DNA of 64,000 nt from Bacillota bacterium. GTDB lineage: Bacteria > Bacillota > Clostridia > Tissierellales > Sedimentibacteraceae. Numbering within the stretch: the stretch's first letter is position 1; each line of letters opens with the position of its first letter. Below are positions 8,068 to 17,713 of the stretch, piece after piece. The position numbers and the translations under genes are program-made. Location of the stretch: contig JAEXUD010000059.1 of NCBI GenBank assembly GCA_023453025.1, positions 3,243 to 67,242 of the forward strand, read 5' to 3'. The notes under the pieces were generated by a model. That model saw only the letters and a program-made list of their open reading frames with translations. It had not been told where the DNA came from and ran no database searches.

Positions 8068-8508
8068 CTATTCTTTTTCTTCATTATATAATGAATTATT
8101 ATAATATTTAACAATACCTATCAGATATGCGGTAAGTAAACTGCTTTTTACAATTATCCTGATAAAAGCAGATTTAATATCATCCAGATGTAGAAATTCA
8201 TCAGCCATATACAAAAATAGCAGATGCCCTATCACCGTTAGTGAGCTGCTTCTTTTATCATGATTATTTGTCAACTCAACACCTGAAAACCTAAAAATTA
8301 ATGTGAGTATTTTTCCATAAATATATAATAACGGAACTGACAATATCAGACATATAATGTAAATAAATATAATACTTATGCCAAGGTTTTCATAAAAATT
8401 ATACTCATCAATTAAATATGATAAATATAAAGACAAGGATATGAACAAAAAACTTAATATTGTCAAAGACACATAATTTATTTTATTTTGATTATTAAAT
8501 TTGTTCAT
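8068..8508 (-). CDS. Membrane protein, function unknown
   Basis: The 146-residue product has two strong transmembrane segments in the first 75 residues and one or two weaker ones near residues 88-103 and 113-133. Its tail is acidic and polar (YNEEKE). No motif is recognised. The ATG follows GGGAG with normal spacing. It lies 44 bases downstream of another minus-strand membrane-anchored protein and could share its transcript. Confidence 0.65.
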   Translation of the reverse strand: MNKFNNQNKINYVSLTILSFLFISLSLYLSYLIDEYNFYENLGISIIFIYIICLILSVPLLYIYGKILTLIFRFSGVELTNNHDKRSSSLTVIGHLLFLYMADEFLHLDDIKSAFIRIIVKSSLLTAYLIGIVKYYNNSLYNEEKE

Positions 8509-8552
8509 ATTTCAATTCTCCCACCGTTTTATATTTTGAATTCCATAGCTAC

Positions 8553-9029
8553 TCATTGGATTAAGTCATAGTAAAATTCATCAAGGCTGCCTTCTTGCTG
8601 ATCCATGACAACCGAATTATATATGCCTGATAAATTTCCGGCGTCAATTATCTTATAGATTTTGTTGTTTATTTTAATATATTTACTGTTGTAGATGCAA
8701 ATATAAATATGATTTTTTTCATCGTTATTATCGCATAAAACAAGTTGGTATGTTTCTTTTAGTTTTGGTGAATATGACTTAGGAGCGATAAATTGTTTTT
8801 GCACCTTCATGTTTGTCAACAAAGCAACAATTTCTTTTATTGATTCTTGACCGGTTACTTTTAATTCCTTTGTAGAATGTACAGAAAAATAAATATAAGT
8901 ATCTATTTTGTCAGGTAAGTTTTTACTGGTATATGGATTGATTAATTTATCAACCTTTATTTGTCGATAATAAATCGGAATGACCATAAGGAACATAAAA
9001 ACTGCAAATAATATAATTTTCTTATTCAT
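8553..9029 (-). CDS. Membrane-anchored protein, function unknown
   Basis: The 158-residue protein begins MNKKIILFAVFMFLM, a signal anchor or signal peptide, followed by about 135 polar residues that should be extracytoplasmic. The ATG at 9029 is preferred over an upstream in-frame codon at 9095 because AGGAGG precedes it. The region contains short beta-like repeats such as HIYICIYNSKYIKINNKIYK. No family is recognised. It is the first gene of the leftward membrane-protein run after the terminator at 9171-9206. Confidence 0.65.
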   Translation of the reverse strand: MNKKIILFAVFMFLMVIPIYYRQIKVDKLINPYTSKNLPDKIDTYIYFSVHSTKELKVTGQESIKEIVALLTNMKVQKQFIAPKSYSPKLKETYQLVLCDNNDEKNHIYICIYNSKYIKINNKIYKIIDAGNLSGIYNSVVMDQQEGSLDEFYYDLIQ

Positions 9030-9170
9030 CAAATCCTCCTGTAGAACTTTTATATCACATAACTGTAGATAACCTAATACAGCAGCTAAATCCATAAATA
9101 ATCATCATGAAAATTAAAGATATAATATTAGACGCTTTAAAATTACAATTTGTTCCATTTGTCAGCATAA

Positions 9171-9206
9171 AAAATAAATCCCACCCTTATAGGACGGGAT
9201 TTATTT
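9171..9206 (-). terminator. Intrinsic terminator after the HAD gene
   Basis: Read on the minus strand, AAATAAATCCC pairs with GGGATTTATTT around a short loop and is followed by a T-rich tract. It begins directly after the stop codon at 9207, which is typical of a rho-independent terminator for the 12229-9207 gene run. Confidence 0.8.
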
Positions 9207-9866
9207 TTATACAGAAAATATAAATTTTTTAAAAGATTCAACAGATGAAAAATAATAATCTGAGCTTTTTTTCATATAGCTTTTTATTTCCGGAATTATA
9301 TGGGACCACCCTGCTGCCGCAAAATCAACATTACAGCTTCTTGCCATATCTAATCCGGGCTTTAAATCATCCAATACTATTATCTCACTGTTATCTAATC
9401 TTAATTTTCTCATGATTTCCTGTACAGGATAGGGGTTTGGTTTTCTTTGATATTCTTCTAAATCCCATCCGAATATTAAATCAGGTGTAAAATCACAATT
9501 TAACATATAGTCTCTCTCAATTTGTTTGCTTTCAGAATGAGAAACAACACAAATAATACCTCCTGATTTTTTATAATTTGTTAATAATCCGGAAAAACCT
9601 TCATAAAAGTCAGGTGATTTTGAATTTGTATAATTGCACCATATTTTATATTGTATTTCTTGCTCAGCTTCGGTAAATTTTAAGATATCCTTACATAATT
9701 CTGAAAATCCAGGGTTGAAGCAATATGAAACAAACTCTTCAAGACTGAATATCTTCATTTCAGGTCTTAGTGTTTTTAAAGCTTCAACAAAGGAAGGATA
9801 ATGTATTTCCGGTGTGCTTTTGACCACTGTATCATCATGGTCCAAAATTAAACAACGGTATTTCAA
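9207..9866 (-). CDS. HAD-superfamily hydrolase
   Basis: The 219-residue enzyme has the HAD signature LILDHDDTVV near its N terminus (nucleophile Asp in DxDxT). It also has a later SHSES threonine/serine-type motif II, a conserved lysine in EEYQRKPNP, and a VLDDLKPGLDMA motif IV that supplies metal-binding aspartates. This suggests a phosphatase or phosphomutase acting on a small phosphorylated substrate that cannot be named. A TTG at 9866 is chosen because GGAGG lies seven bases upstream. An ATG at 9896 is also in frame, overlaps the end of the gamma-glutamyltransferase gene and lacks a good site. The gene is coupled to that neighbour. Confidence 0.85.
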   Translation of the reverse strand: MKYRCLILDHDDTVVKSTPEIHYPSFVEALKTLRPEMKIFSLEEFVSYCFNPGFSELCKDILKFTEAEQEIQYKIWCNYTNSKSPDFYEGFSGLLTNYKKSGGIICVVSHSESKQIERDYMLNCDFTPDLIFGWDLEEYQRKPNPYPVQEIMRKLRLDNSEIIVLDDLKPGLDMARSCNVDFAAAGWSHIIPEIKSYMKKSSDYYFSSVESFKKFIFSV

Positions 9867-9889
9867 TTCAATGCCTCCATCATCCGGTA

Positions 9890-11497
9890 TTACCATACCG
9901 CTACTTGCCCATCTGTTCTGGGTTCTGCTGCGCCGCAGAGAGTTCCTTCATCAGTTCTTATAATCATCTGTCCTCTTCCGAATTCATTAAGATTTGATTG
10001 TATTTTTACCTCATGTCCTCTTCTTGTTAAATCTTCTGCTATATACATTGGGACTGACGGTTCTATTTCTATGTTATTGTCCTTAACCCACTGCCATCTG
10101 GGAGCATCTAACGCTTCCTGAGGATTCATGTGAAAATCAATCATATTCATTACTACCTGCACATGTCCCTGAGGCTGCATAAATCCGCCCATAACTCCAA
10201 AAGGACCTACTGCTTTTTTATCCTTCATCAAAAATCCCGGTATTATTGTGTGATATGTTTTTTTATGAGGCATAAGACAGTTGTCATGATTTGGATCCAT
10301 GTTAAAATTATATCCTCTGTTCTGAAGTGATATTCCCGTTTCAGGTATTACAATTCCTGAGCCAAAGCCCATATAATTGCTTTGTATGTAAGAAACCATG
10401 TTTCCTTCACCGTCTGCAGTACATAGATAGACTGTACCTCCGCTGAACGGATCTCCTGCTTTTGGAAGCAGTGCTTTTTCAGTAATTAATTCTCTTCTGT
10501 CTGCAGCATATTTTTCAGATAGCAATTTGTTTACTTCTGCTCTCATCTGTGTCATATCGGTAATATATGTGCGGCCGTCGGCAAATGCCAACTTCATAGC
10601 CTCAATTTGTTTGTGGTATGTCTCAACCGTATCCTTATGCGTAAAATCAAATCCTTTTAATATATTGAGAGCCATTAAGGCAACCAATCCTTGTCCGTTA
10701 GGCGGTATTTCACAGACATCATAGCCTTTATAATTCACGCTGATCGGTTCAACCCATTCAGGCTTGTAATCCATTAAATCCTCTTTAGACAAATATCCAT
10801 TGTATTTTTTAAAAAAGTCATCTGTCTTATCGGCAATATGTCCCTTATAATAGGATTCGCCGTTGGTCCTGCCGATTGATTCAAGAGTATTTGCATGGTG
10901 AGGCAGCTTCCATACCTCCCCGAATTTTGGTGTTCTGCCATTCTCAGTAAAGGTATCGAACCAATATTTAAACTCATCTCCCTGTTCTTCTTTATAAATT
11001 TTATATGCTTCATCCCAAGCCTGTTTAACATTGACAGAGACTGTAAATCCGTTTCTTGCATAATTGATTGCAGGCTTTAATACTTCTTCTAATGAAAGCT
11101 TGCCAAATTTTTTGGATAATTCCACCCACGCCGCCGGAGCTCCAGGTACCATAACAGGGATAACTCCATATTTAGGGATTTTATTGATGCCTCTTTCCTT
11201 TAGCTTCTCCATAGAAATACTGTATGGCGAATATCCGCTGGCATTTAATCCATGGAGTTTGTCATTAATCCAAACCAATGCAAATGCATCGCTGCCCAGA
11301 CCGTTTGATGTAGGCTCGACAACAGTCAGGCAGGCAGCTGAGGCTACAGCCGCATCTACTGCATTTCCGCCTGCTTTTAGTATTTCCAGTCCCGCCTGTG
11401 CTGCAAGAGGCTGTGATGTGGCAACCATCCCTCTGTGACCGTAAACTACGCTTCTTCTTGAGTGATATTTATATTCCTGAGGATTAAAATTCATCAT
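9890..11497 (-). CDS. Gamma-glutamyltransferase family protein
   Basis: The 535-residue protein has the layout of gamma-glutamyltranspeptidase: AGGNAVDAAVA near residues 43-53, an SNGLGSDAF block near residue 64, and the processing and catalytic threonine Thr355 in SGGTVYL. Late blocks include GGFMQPQGH. The family cleaves itself before that Thr into large and small subunits and transfers or hydrolyses gamma-glutamyl groups, for example from glutathione. There is no signal peptide, unlike secreted GGT, so it looks like the cytosolic YwrD-type branch with uncertain substrate. It lies in a leftward run with a flavodoxin-like reductase upstream and a HAD hydrolase downstream. Confidence 0.9.
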   Translation of the reverse strand: MMNFNPQEYKYHSRRSVVYGHRGMVATSQPLAAQAGLEILKAGGNAVDAAVASAACLTVVEPTSNGLGSDAFALVWINDKLHGLNASGYSPYSISMEKLKERGINKIPKYGVIPVMVPGAPAAWVELSKKFGKLSLEEVLKPAINYARNGFTVSVNVKQAWDEAYKIYKEEQGDEFKYWFDTFTENGRTPKFGEVWKLPHHANTLESIGRTNGESYYKGHIADKTDDFFKKYNGYLSKEDLMDYKPEWVEPISVNYKGYDVCEIPPNGQGLVALMALNILKGFDFTHKDTVETYHKQIEAMKLAFADGRTYITDMTQMRAEVNKLLSEKYAADRRELITEKALLPKAGDPFSGGTVYLCTADGEGNMVSYIQSNYMGFGSGIVIPETGISLQNRGYNFNMDPNHDNCLMPHKKTYHTIIPGFLMKDKKAVGPFGVMGGFMQPQGHVQVVMNMIDFHMNPQEALDAPRWQWVKDNNIEIEPSVPMYIAEDLTRRGHEVKIQSNLNEFGRGQMIIRTDEGTLCGAAEPRTDGQVAVW

Positions 11498-11530
11498 TTG
11501 CTATACTCCTGTAATTTTATTTTTCCGCAA

Positions 11531-12229
11531 TTACCATGGACGAACATTTTCCAGCCAACCCTGTTTTTCCCAGTAATCAACATCTGCCTTGTTGAAGCCG
11601 CCCCTTTTTTGTGCTATTCTCATAGCATTAAAAATTGCTTTGGTCTTTATTCCCGGACTTACCTTTTTTGATGATTTAATTATTTTATGGGTTATTTTGT
11701 CTACATCCTTTTGGATTGCTTCTTTTTTCTTATGTCCTACCCCTTCCCAGTTTATGGCTGCCACTGCCTTTTTGTATCTGAATATTTTTGCTACGCCCCA
11801 AAACTCAAGGCTGTCCGTTATGTCCCTGACAGTGGATTTCATGCCGGCGCCTGCTGCTGTGGAAACAACAAGAGCCATTTTCCCAAACATTGATTTGTTA
11901 GGTCTGTGAACCATCCATTGATAGCCGAAATGATCCAGCAGAGTTTTCATCTGACCTGTTGTATGATAAACATATACAGGACTTGAAAAAATCAATAAAT
12001 CTGCTCTTTCCAAGGCTTTTGCAATGATGCTGACTTTTTCATGGTGAGGGCAGAACTCTTCTCCTTTCATGAAGCAAAGACTGCACCCACAACAAAAATA
12101 TGGCATGTCCTTCGGAAGAAAAAATTCATTTATTTCGTCTGCTTCGTTTTGCAAGCTTTTCAAGAACAGCTGAACAATGTTAAATGTACTTCCTCTGTGT
12201 TCAGTGCCGTAAATCACTGTAATATTCAT
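11531..12229 (-). CDS. Flavodoxin-like NAD(P)H-dependent oxidoreductase
   Basis: The 232-residue protein has the flavodoxin-like fold of FMN reductases. VIYGTEHRGST at the N terminus forms the phosphate-binding loop, and IFSSPVYVYHTTGQMKTLLDH in the middle matches the family's SPVY block. A cysteine-rich stretch, FCCGCSLCFMKGEEFCP near residues 46-62, is common in anaerobe members and could bind metal or act in redox. The ATG follows AGGAG. It precedes the gamma-glutamyltransferase gene by 33 bases, so both are probably transcribed together. Its physiological electron acceptor is unknown. Confidence 0.85.
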   Translation of the reverse strand: MNITVIYGTEHRGSTFNIVQLFLKSLQNEADEINEFFLPKDMPYFCCGCSLCFMKGEEFCPHHEKVSIIAKALERADLLIFSSPVYVYHTTGQMKTLLDHFGYQWMVHRPNKSMFGKMALVVSTAAGAGMKSTVRDITDSLEFWGVAKIFRYKKAVAAINWEGVGHKKKEAIQKDVDKITHKIIKSSKKVSPGIKTKAIFNAMRIAQKRGGFNKADVDYWEKQGWLENVRPW

Positions 12230-12271
12230 GATTATCTCCTATATTTTAAAAGTCAGAAGTCAACGTGGATG

Positions 12272-13090
12272 TTATTGCTCTATGAGTTTCCCATCTTTAT
12301 ATTTATATAATGAGAATTTTGAAGTCTCCCCGTTTTCATAAGTCCCTGCCTCCATAAACCATTCTCCATCTGCCGTGTATAAACGTGCATAGCTGCTTTC
12401 AGCTGCTTCTGCTATGTCAACTCTTTCAAAGTGATTATTATTCCACCTGTATACATCTACGAAAGGTGGCAAGCTACCTGTAGAAATAGCTGCTAATTCT
12501 TCTTTGCCGTCCATATCTAAATCAACAATTTCAGGAGAACCCATAGTCAGTAAGCTTTCCCAGTTTTTATTTATTTCATTGTAAGCAATTATTTTCATTT
12601 CTATATAGGTTGCGCCCATGCCTCCGACAATTTCAATTTCTTTTATACCATCAAAGGTTCTGTCCGCTAATTTGATATTCACATTGTCAATCCCGTAATA
12701 ACCTACAACTCCAATCTCGTAAAGTTTATTTTTATGCTCTATGAATCCATATATTGTTCCTTCATCTGATTTTAAATCAGGGCTGTTGCTATTATTATCT
12801 ATATATAAATGCACAGTTGATTCAATTTGATTTGGCAAGTCACCAAAATAAATGCTTTTTCCTTTAATCCATTGTTCTTCAGGAAAACCTTCTTTTAAAG
12901 TTAGTTTAGGCACTGGGGTGAAAGTTAAATCAATAGTCTTTTTGACAGCACTTTCATGTTCATTGCTTTCACCATCATTTTCTGTAATTTCATTATTTTT
13001 CTCTACTAAATCTTCACTGCTGTTTTCATTGTTAGTGCATCCGGCAATCACTATAGTTAATATTAATAATAAAATTAATTTTATTTTCAC
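12272..13090 (-). CDS. Lipoprotein of unknown function
   Basis: The 272-residue product starts with a lipoprotein signal peptide ending in the lipobox IVIAGC, followed by an Asn/Glu/Ser-rich linker. The rest contains EIVDLDMDGKEELAAIS, which resembles the calcium-binding DxDxDG turns of FG-GAP/VCBS-type beta-propeller proteins. Several preceding strands support that reading. The start is placed at GTG 13090 because AAAGGG lies six bases upstream. A TTG at 13096 would touch the site. It is probably an extracytoplasmic, membrane-attached protein, and its role is not evident. Confidence 0.75.
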   Translation of the reverse strand: MKIKLILLLILTIVIAGCTNNENSSEDLVEKNNEITENDGESNEHESAVKKTIDLTFTPVPKLTLKEGFPEEQWIKGKSIYFGDLPNQIESTVHLYIDNNSNSPDLKSDEGTIYGFIEHKNKLYEIGVVGYYGIDNVNIKLADRTFDGIKEIEIVGGMGATYIEMKIIAYNEINKNWESLLTMGSPEIVDLDMDGKEELAAISTGSLPPFVDVYRWNNNHFERVDIAEAAESSYARLYTADGEWFMEAGTYENGETSKFSLYKYKDGKLIEQ

Positions 13091-13195
13091 TTTCAACCCT
13101 TTCCTATATAACTTTTTTGAGTTTAATCAATTACGAAGACATCTCTGCGTGCAAGTTCAAGCTGCCACTGTTAACTGTTCCACTGTACCGCTATT

Positions 13196-14629
13196 CTATA
13201 CCTTTAGTTCAACATTTACTCCGAGTAGAGCTTTGTCTTGCTCAAGAATTGGCTTTATTGTTTCATCATAAAATTCTTCTACCTGCTGTGGTGCCCTTCC
13301 AACATAATTTACAGGATTTATTGTTTCTTCGATTGCATCTTTGGACATATTGATTATTTTGCTTTTTGACATTCTTTCTATCAGATCATTTTGCTTTCCG
13401 AGCTTTTTAACCTGCTCCGCAGCCTGCATTGATAATACTCTTATTTCTTCATGCAGCTCCTGTCTGTTTCCGCCTCTTTTTACTGCTTCCATAATGATAT
13501 TTTCTGTAGCCATAAACGGGAGTTCTTCATTTATGTGTTTTTCTATTACTTTATCATTAACAACCAATCCTGAAAATACATTGATGGCTATACCAAGAAT
13601 TGCATCTGCTGCTAAAAATCCCTGAGGTATGCTTAGCCTTTTTATAGCCGAATCATCCAATGTTCTTTCCAGCCACTGCGTAGCAGCTGTATTAGCCATA
13701 TTTGCTTCATTTGACATTATGAATTTGGAAAGAGATGCAATTCTTTCACTTCTCATGGGATTTCTCTTATATGCCATAGCAGAAGACCCAATTTGATTTT
13801 TTTCAAATGGTTCTTCAATTTCCTTCTGGCTTTGAAGTATCCTTATATCATTTGTTGCTTTATGAAGACTCTGCGCTATACCGCTCAATGCCGACAGCAC
13901 ATAAAAGTCAACCTTGCGCGTATATGTCTGACCTGTTAATTTAAAAGAATCATGGAATCCCATTTTTTCAACTACCAGTTGCTCTAATTTCTTCACCTTT
14001 TCGCTGTCATTGTTAAACAAGCTCATGAAGCTTGCCTGTGTTCCCGTTGTACCCTTTACTCCTCTAAGTTTAACCAAATTGATTACATGATTGATTTCTT
14101 CATAATCCAATACCAGGTCCTGCAGCCAGAGAGCCGCTCTTTTACCTACCGTAGTAAGCTGTGCAGGTTGATAATGTGTATATCCCAGTGCAGGCATATC
14201 CTTGTATTTTATGCAGAAATCCGAAAGCACACTGATTACATTAACAAGCTTTTTTTTAAGCAGTAATAATGCTTCCTTCATTAATATAGAGTCTGTATTA
14301 TCAACCACATACATACTGGTTGCTCCCAGATGGATAATAGGCATTGCTTTTGGACATATATCTCCAAACGTATGTACATGAGCCATGACATCATGCCTGA
14401 ACTCTTTTTCCTTTTGCGCGGCTAAATCATAATTAATGTTATAGATGTTTTCTTTCATTTCATTAATTTGTTCTTCGGTTATATTGAGGCCCAATTCTTT
14501 TTCTGCTTCAGCTAATGCAACCCACAGCTTTCTCCAGGTTGAAAACTTGCTTTCATCAGAAAATATGTAGCTCATTTCTTTGCTTGCATATCTGGTTATT
14601 AACGGATTTTCATATGTATCTCTCGACAT
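13196..14629 (-). CDS. purB: Adenylosuccinate lyase
   Basis: The 477-residue enzyme performs two cleavages in purine synthesis, releasing fumarate from SAICAR and from adenylosuccinate. It carries the fumarase/aspartase-superfamily signature GSSAMAYKRNP near residues 279-289, the THYQPAQ block near residue 156, and an HLGATSMYV region near residue 99 that lines the active site. Its length is normal for the longer clostridial type. The start has a GGAAGGG site. It stands alone on the minus strand, upstream of the lipoprotein gene and separated from rny by a terminator. Confidence 0.96.
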   Translation of the reverse strand: MSRDTYENPLITRYASKEMSYIFSDESKFSTWRKLWVALAEAEKELGLNITEEQINEMKENIYNINYDLAAQKEKEFRHDVMAHVHTFGDICPKAMPIIHLGATSMYVVDNTDSILMKEALLLLKKKLVNVISVLSDFCIKYKDMPALGYTHYQPAQLTTVGKRAALWLQDLVLDYEEINHVINLVKLRGVKGTTGTQASFMSLFNNDSEKVKKLEQLVVEKMGFHDSFKLTGQTYTRKVDFYVLSALSGIAQSLHKATNDIRILQSQKEIEEPFEKNQIGSSAMAYKRNPMRSERIASLSKFIMSNEANMANTAATQWLERTLDDSAIKRLSIPQGFLAADAILGIAINVFSGLVVNDKVIEKHINEELPFMATENIIMEAVKRGGNRQELHEEIRVLSMQAAEQVKKLGKQNDLIERMSKSKIINMSKDAIEETINPVNYVGRAPQQVEEFYDETIKPILEQDKALLGVNVELKV

Positions 14630-14693
14630 TTATACCCTTCCTTTATAGTTATAATTAAATATTTAATTCATTGCTATTATTTTATCTCTAAAT

Positions 14694-14727
14694 TAAAAAG
14701 AAGTAAACAATATATTTGTTTACTTCC
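14694..14727 (-). terminator. Intrinsic terminator after rny
   Basis: On the minus strand GAAGTAAAC (14718-14726) pairs with GTTTACTTC (14700-14708), followed by five T residues. It lies 18 bases past the rny stop and separates rny from purB. Confidence 0.85.
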
Positions 14728-14744
14728 ATTAATTTCTCTTTTAA

Positions 14745-16280
14745 TTATTTTGCATATTCTGTTGCTCTTATTTCTCTTATTACATTTACTTTTATCTGTC
14801 CAGGGTATTCCATTTCTTCTTCTATCTTCTTTACAATGTCCTTTGCAATAAGAATTATGCTTGAATCGCTGGTAACATCAGGTTTAACGATAATGCGTAC
14901 TTCTCTTCCTGCCTGAATAGCAAAAGATTTTTCTACCCCTTCAAATGAATTTGAAATCTCTTCTAACTTTTCTAATCTCTTAATATAAGTTTCAAGTGTT
15001 TCTCTTCTTGCTCCTGGTCTTGCTGCTGATATGGCATCTGCTGCCTGTACTAAGACTGCCTCAACAGTCTGAGGTTCTATATCTCCATGATGTGCTGCTA
15101 TAGCATGAATTACGGCTTTGCTTTCTTTATACTTCCTGGCTAAATCTTCACCTATAGTAACATGAGGACCTTCAACTTCGTGATCCACTGCTTTTCCTAT
15201 ATCATGCAATAGTCCGGCACGCTTAGCTAATTTAACATCTGCACCCAATTCGGCTGCCATGATGCCTGCCAGATATGAAACTTCCATGGAATGCTTTAAT
15301 ACATTTTGTCCGTAGCTTGTTCTAAACTTAAGTCTTCCTAATAATCGTACTATTTCCGGGTGAAGCCCGTGAACGCCAGTATCAAGGGTCGCTTGTTCAC
15401 CTTCGTCTTTAATTTGCTGTTCAACTTCTTTTTTAGCCTTTTCAACCATTTCTTCAATTCTTGCAGGATGGATTCTTCCATCTGCAATTAATTTTTCAAG
15501 GGCTAATCTTGCTACTTCTCTTCTAATAGGATCAAATCCAGAAATAACTACTGCTTCTGGTGTATCATCTATTATAATATCTATACCCGTCATTTGTTCA
15601 AGGGCTCTGATGTTTCTGCCCTCTCTGCCTATTATTCTGCCTTTCATTTCGTCATTAGGCAAATCTACAACAGATACAGTTGTTTCCGCTACATGGTCTG
15701 CAGAGCATTTTTGAATTGCATATGTAATAATTTCACGTGCTTTTCTTTCTGCAGTTTCTTTTGCTTCCCTCTCAATTTCTTTTACGGCAAATGAAGCTTC
15801 TTGCTCTGCTTCTCTTTTTATGTTATCAATCAACATATTCTTTGCATCTTCTGTTGAAAGTCCGGAAATTCTTTCAAGCTCTTCAACTTGCTTTTCATGA
15901 ATTGCTTCTAGTTTATTTTGCTTGGTTTCAATATCTTTAAGCTTTTTCTGGAGCATTTCTTCTTTTTTTTCAACCTGAATACTCTTGGAGTCAAGCATTT
16001 CTTCTTTTTTAATCAGTCTTTTTTCATTTCTTTGTAATTCGTTTCTTCTTTCCTTGTTTTCTCTTTCATATTCATTTCTCATTTTGTGAGCTTCATCTTT
16101 TGCTTCAACAAGAACCTCTTTTTTTCTTGTCTCGGCATCTTTAGTAGCATCATCAATTATCCTTTTAGCTTCTTGTTCAGCACTACCTATTTTGCTTTCA
16201 GATATATTTTTACGAACTATAATTCCTACTATTATACCTATAATTGCGCAGATAATACCTACTATGATTTCATTTAACAA
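14745..16280 (-). CDS. rny: Ribonuclease Y
   Basis: The 511-residue protein has the full RNase Y order: an N-terminal membrane helix (residues 4-22), a long coiled coil to about residue 190, a KH domain with MKGRIIGREGRNIRALEQ, and an HD domain with LLHDIGKAVDHE and IAAHHGDIEP. It is the endoribonuclease that starts bulk mRNA turnover at the membrane in many Firmicutes. The start is a TTG seven bases after GGAGG. A consensus promoter at 16419-16447 and a terminator at 14694-14727 suggest a single-gene transcript with a leader of about 130 bases. Confidence 0.96.
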   Translation of the reverse strand: MLNEIIVGIICAIIGIIVGIIVRKNISESKIGSAEQEAKRIIDDATKDAETRKKEVLVEAKDEAHKMRNEYERENKERRNELQRNEKRLIKKEEMLDSKSIQVEKKEEMLQKKLKDIETKQNKLEAIHEKQVEELERISGLSTEDAKNMLIDNIKREAEQEASFAVKEIEREAKETAERKAREIITYAIQKCSADHVAETTVSVVDLPNDEMKGRIIGREGRNIRALEQMTGIDIIIDDTPEAVVISGFDPIRREVARLALEKLIADGRIHPARIEEMVEKAKKEVEQQIKDEGEQATLDTGVHGLHPEIVRLLGRLKFRTSYGQNVLKHSMEVSYLAGIMAAELGADVKLAKRAGLLHDIGKAVDHEVEGPHVTIGEDLARKYKESKAVIHAIAAHHGDIEPQTVEAVLVQAADAISAARPGARRETLETYIKRLEKLEEISNSFEGVEKSFAIQAGREVRIIVKPDVTSDSSIILIAKDIVKKIEEEMEYPGQIKVNVIREIRATEYAK

Positions 16281-16418
16281 TTCAGCACCTCCCGTATTAA
16301 ATTTTCAAGCTGCGAAATATATACATTTATTACATTGCTGTATGAATATAAAAAATGTTTATTTTCTGATATATATTTGAAATATTAAAATTTATTTCTA
16401 AATACTTGAATATACTAT

Positions 16419-16447
16419 ATTTTATAATTTTTTATGCTTTATGTCAA
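16419..16447 (-). promoter_or_regulatory. Promoter of rny
   Basis: On the minus strand TTGACA (16447-16442) and TAAAAT (16424-16419) are 17 bases apart. Transcription would begin near 16412, leaving a leader of about 130 bases before rny. The rest of the 16281-16642 gap holds the recA terminator and otherwise only AT-rich sequence. Confidence 0.65.
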
Positions 16448-16553
16448 GACATAATGTATAAAATTGCAGTGCTTCGACCAAGTTGGATATATTTTCGGCT
16501 TTATATTGTTAACATAATATTAATTTTGTAAGCTATATGATGTAAATTCAAAG

Positions 16554-16583
16554 TAAAAAAAGAATGACATATAATCATTCTTC
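16554..16583 (-). terminator. Intrinsic terminator after recA
   Basis: On the minus strand AAGAATGA pairs with TCATTCTT and is followed by a run of seven Ts. It lies about 60 bases past the recA stop. Confidence 0.8.
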
Positions 16584-16642
16584 AATTTACTTCTATCTAA
16601 TTATAGAAAAGCCTCTTCTCCACTATCCAAAATACCTGGCGG

Positions 16643-17677
16643 TTATTCGTCTGAATCTCCGGATTTTTCAGTATCATCAGTTTTTAATTGCGCAGCTCCG
16701 AGTTCAAACTTTTCTCTTACTTTATTTTCAATTTCGTACATTAAATCGGGATTTGACAGTAAATATTCCTTTGAATTTTCTCTTCCTTGTCCGATTCTGG
16801 TGCTTTCATAGGAATACCATGCACCTGCTTTATTTACAACACCTGCTTCCACAGCCATATCAAGAATGCAGCCTTCCTTGGAAATTCCCTTGCCGTAAAT
16901 AATATCAAATTCTGCCTGCTTGAAAGGAGGAGCAACTTTATTTTTGACTACCTTCACTCTTGTTCTGTTGCCATATACATCATCGCCCTTTTTCAAGGAT
17001 TCGATTCTTCTTACATCAAGTCTCATGGAAGCATAAAATTTAAGTGCTCTGCCGCCTGTGGTAGTCTCAGGATTACCAAACATAACACCTACTTTTTCAC
17101 GCAGCTGGTTGATAAAAATAGCAACTGTATTGGACTTGTTAATGGCACCGGCTAACTTACGCAGCGCCTGTGACATAAGTCTTGCCTGCAAGCCAACATG
17201 TGAATCTCCCATTTCACCGTCTATTTCTGCCTTAGGAACCAAAGCAGCAACAGAGTCTATTATTATTACATCAACCGCACCGCTCCTGACAAGTGCCTCA
17301 GCTATTTCCAGGCCTTGCTCTCCTGTATCGGGCTGAGAAATAATCAAATCCTCAATAGATACTCCAAGCTTTTTAGCATAACCTGGATCAAGAGCATGCT
17401 CAGCATCTATAAAGGCAGCAATTCCTCCTTGTTTTTGTGCTTCTGCTACTATATGTAATGCAACTGTTGTCTTACCTGATGACTCAGGTCCAAATATTTC
17501 GATAATTCTTCCTTTAGGAACTCCGCCAATTCCTGTTGCAATATCAAGAGGCAGTGCGCCTGTCGGTATAGCTTCTATATTAAGCTTTGCATTTTCTCCA
17601 AGCTTCATAATAGAGCCTTTGCCAAATTGCTTTTCTATTTGAGCAATCGCCAGCTCAAGGGCTTTATCTTTTTCCAT
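16643..17677 (-). CDS. recA: Recombinase RecA
   Basis: The 344-residue protein is RecA, the ATP-dependent strand-exchange protein that also triggers LexA cleavage. Walker A is GPESSGKT at residues 63-70. VIIDSVAALVPKAEIDGEMGD and the FINQLREKVGVMFGNPETTTGG region (Walker B and L2) are intact. The ATG at 17677 is chosen because AAAGGAG lies just upstream and homologues begin there. In-frame codons up to 17722 would overlap the operator. A consensus promoter and a palindromic LexA box lie directly upstream, so it is an SOS gene with its own transcript. Confidence 0.97.
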   Translation of the reverse strand: MEKDKALELAIAQIEKQFGKGSIMKLGENAKLNIEAIPTGALPLDIATGIGGVPKGRIIEIFGPESSGKTTVALHIVAEAQKQGGIAAFIDAEHALDPGYAKKLGVSIEDLIISQPDTGEQGLEIAEALVRSGAVDVIIIDSVAALVPKAEIDGEMGDSHVGLQARLMSQALRKLAGAINKSNTVAIFINQLREKVGVMFGNPETTTGGRALKFYASMRLDVRRIESLKKGDDVYGNRTRVKVVKNKVAPPFKQAEFDIIYGKGISKEGCILDMAVEAGVVNKAGAWYSYESTRIGQGRENSKEYLLSNPDLMYEIENKVREKFELGAAQLKTDDTEKSGDSDE

Positions 17678-17690
17678 TTGTACTCCTTTG

Positions 17691-17704
17691 CGAACATTTG
17701 TTCT
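17691..17704. promoter_or_regulatory. LexA (SOS) operator of recA
   Basis: The sequence CGAACATTTGTTCT contains the palindrome GAAC-N4-GTTC that matches the Gram-positive LexA box. It sits at about +3 to +16 relative to the predicted start of transcription, where bound LexA would block RNA polymerase. Confidence 0.85.
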
Positions 17705-17713
17705 CTTTTGATC

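Noticed and set aside
11064..11438. Open frame on the plus strand inside the gamma-glutamyltransferase gene
   Set aside because: It is an antisense shadow of a conserved enzyme; its Ser/Ala-rich text has no family resemblance.
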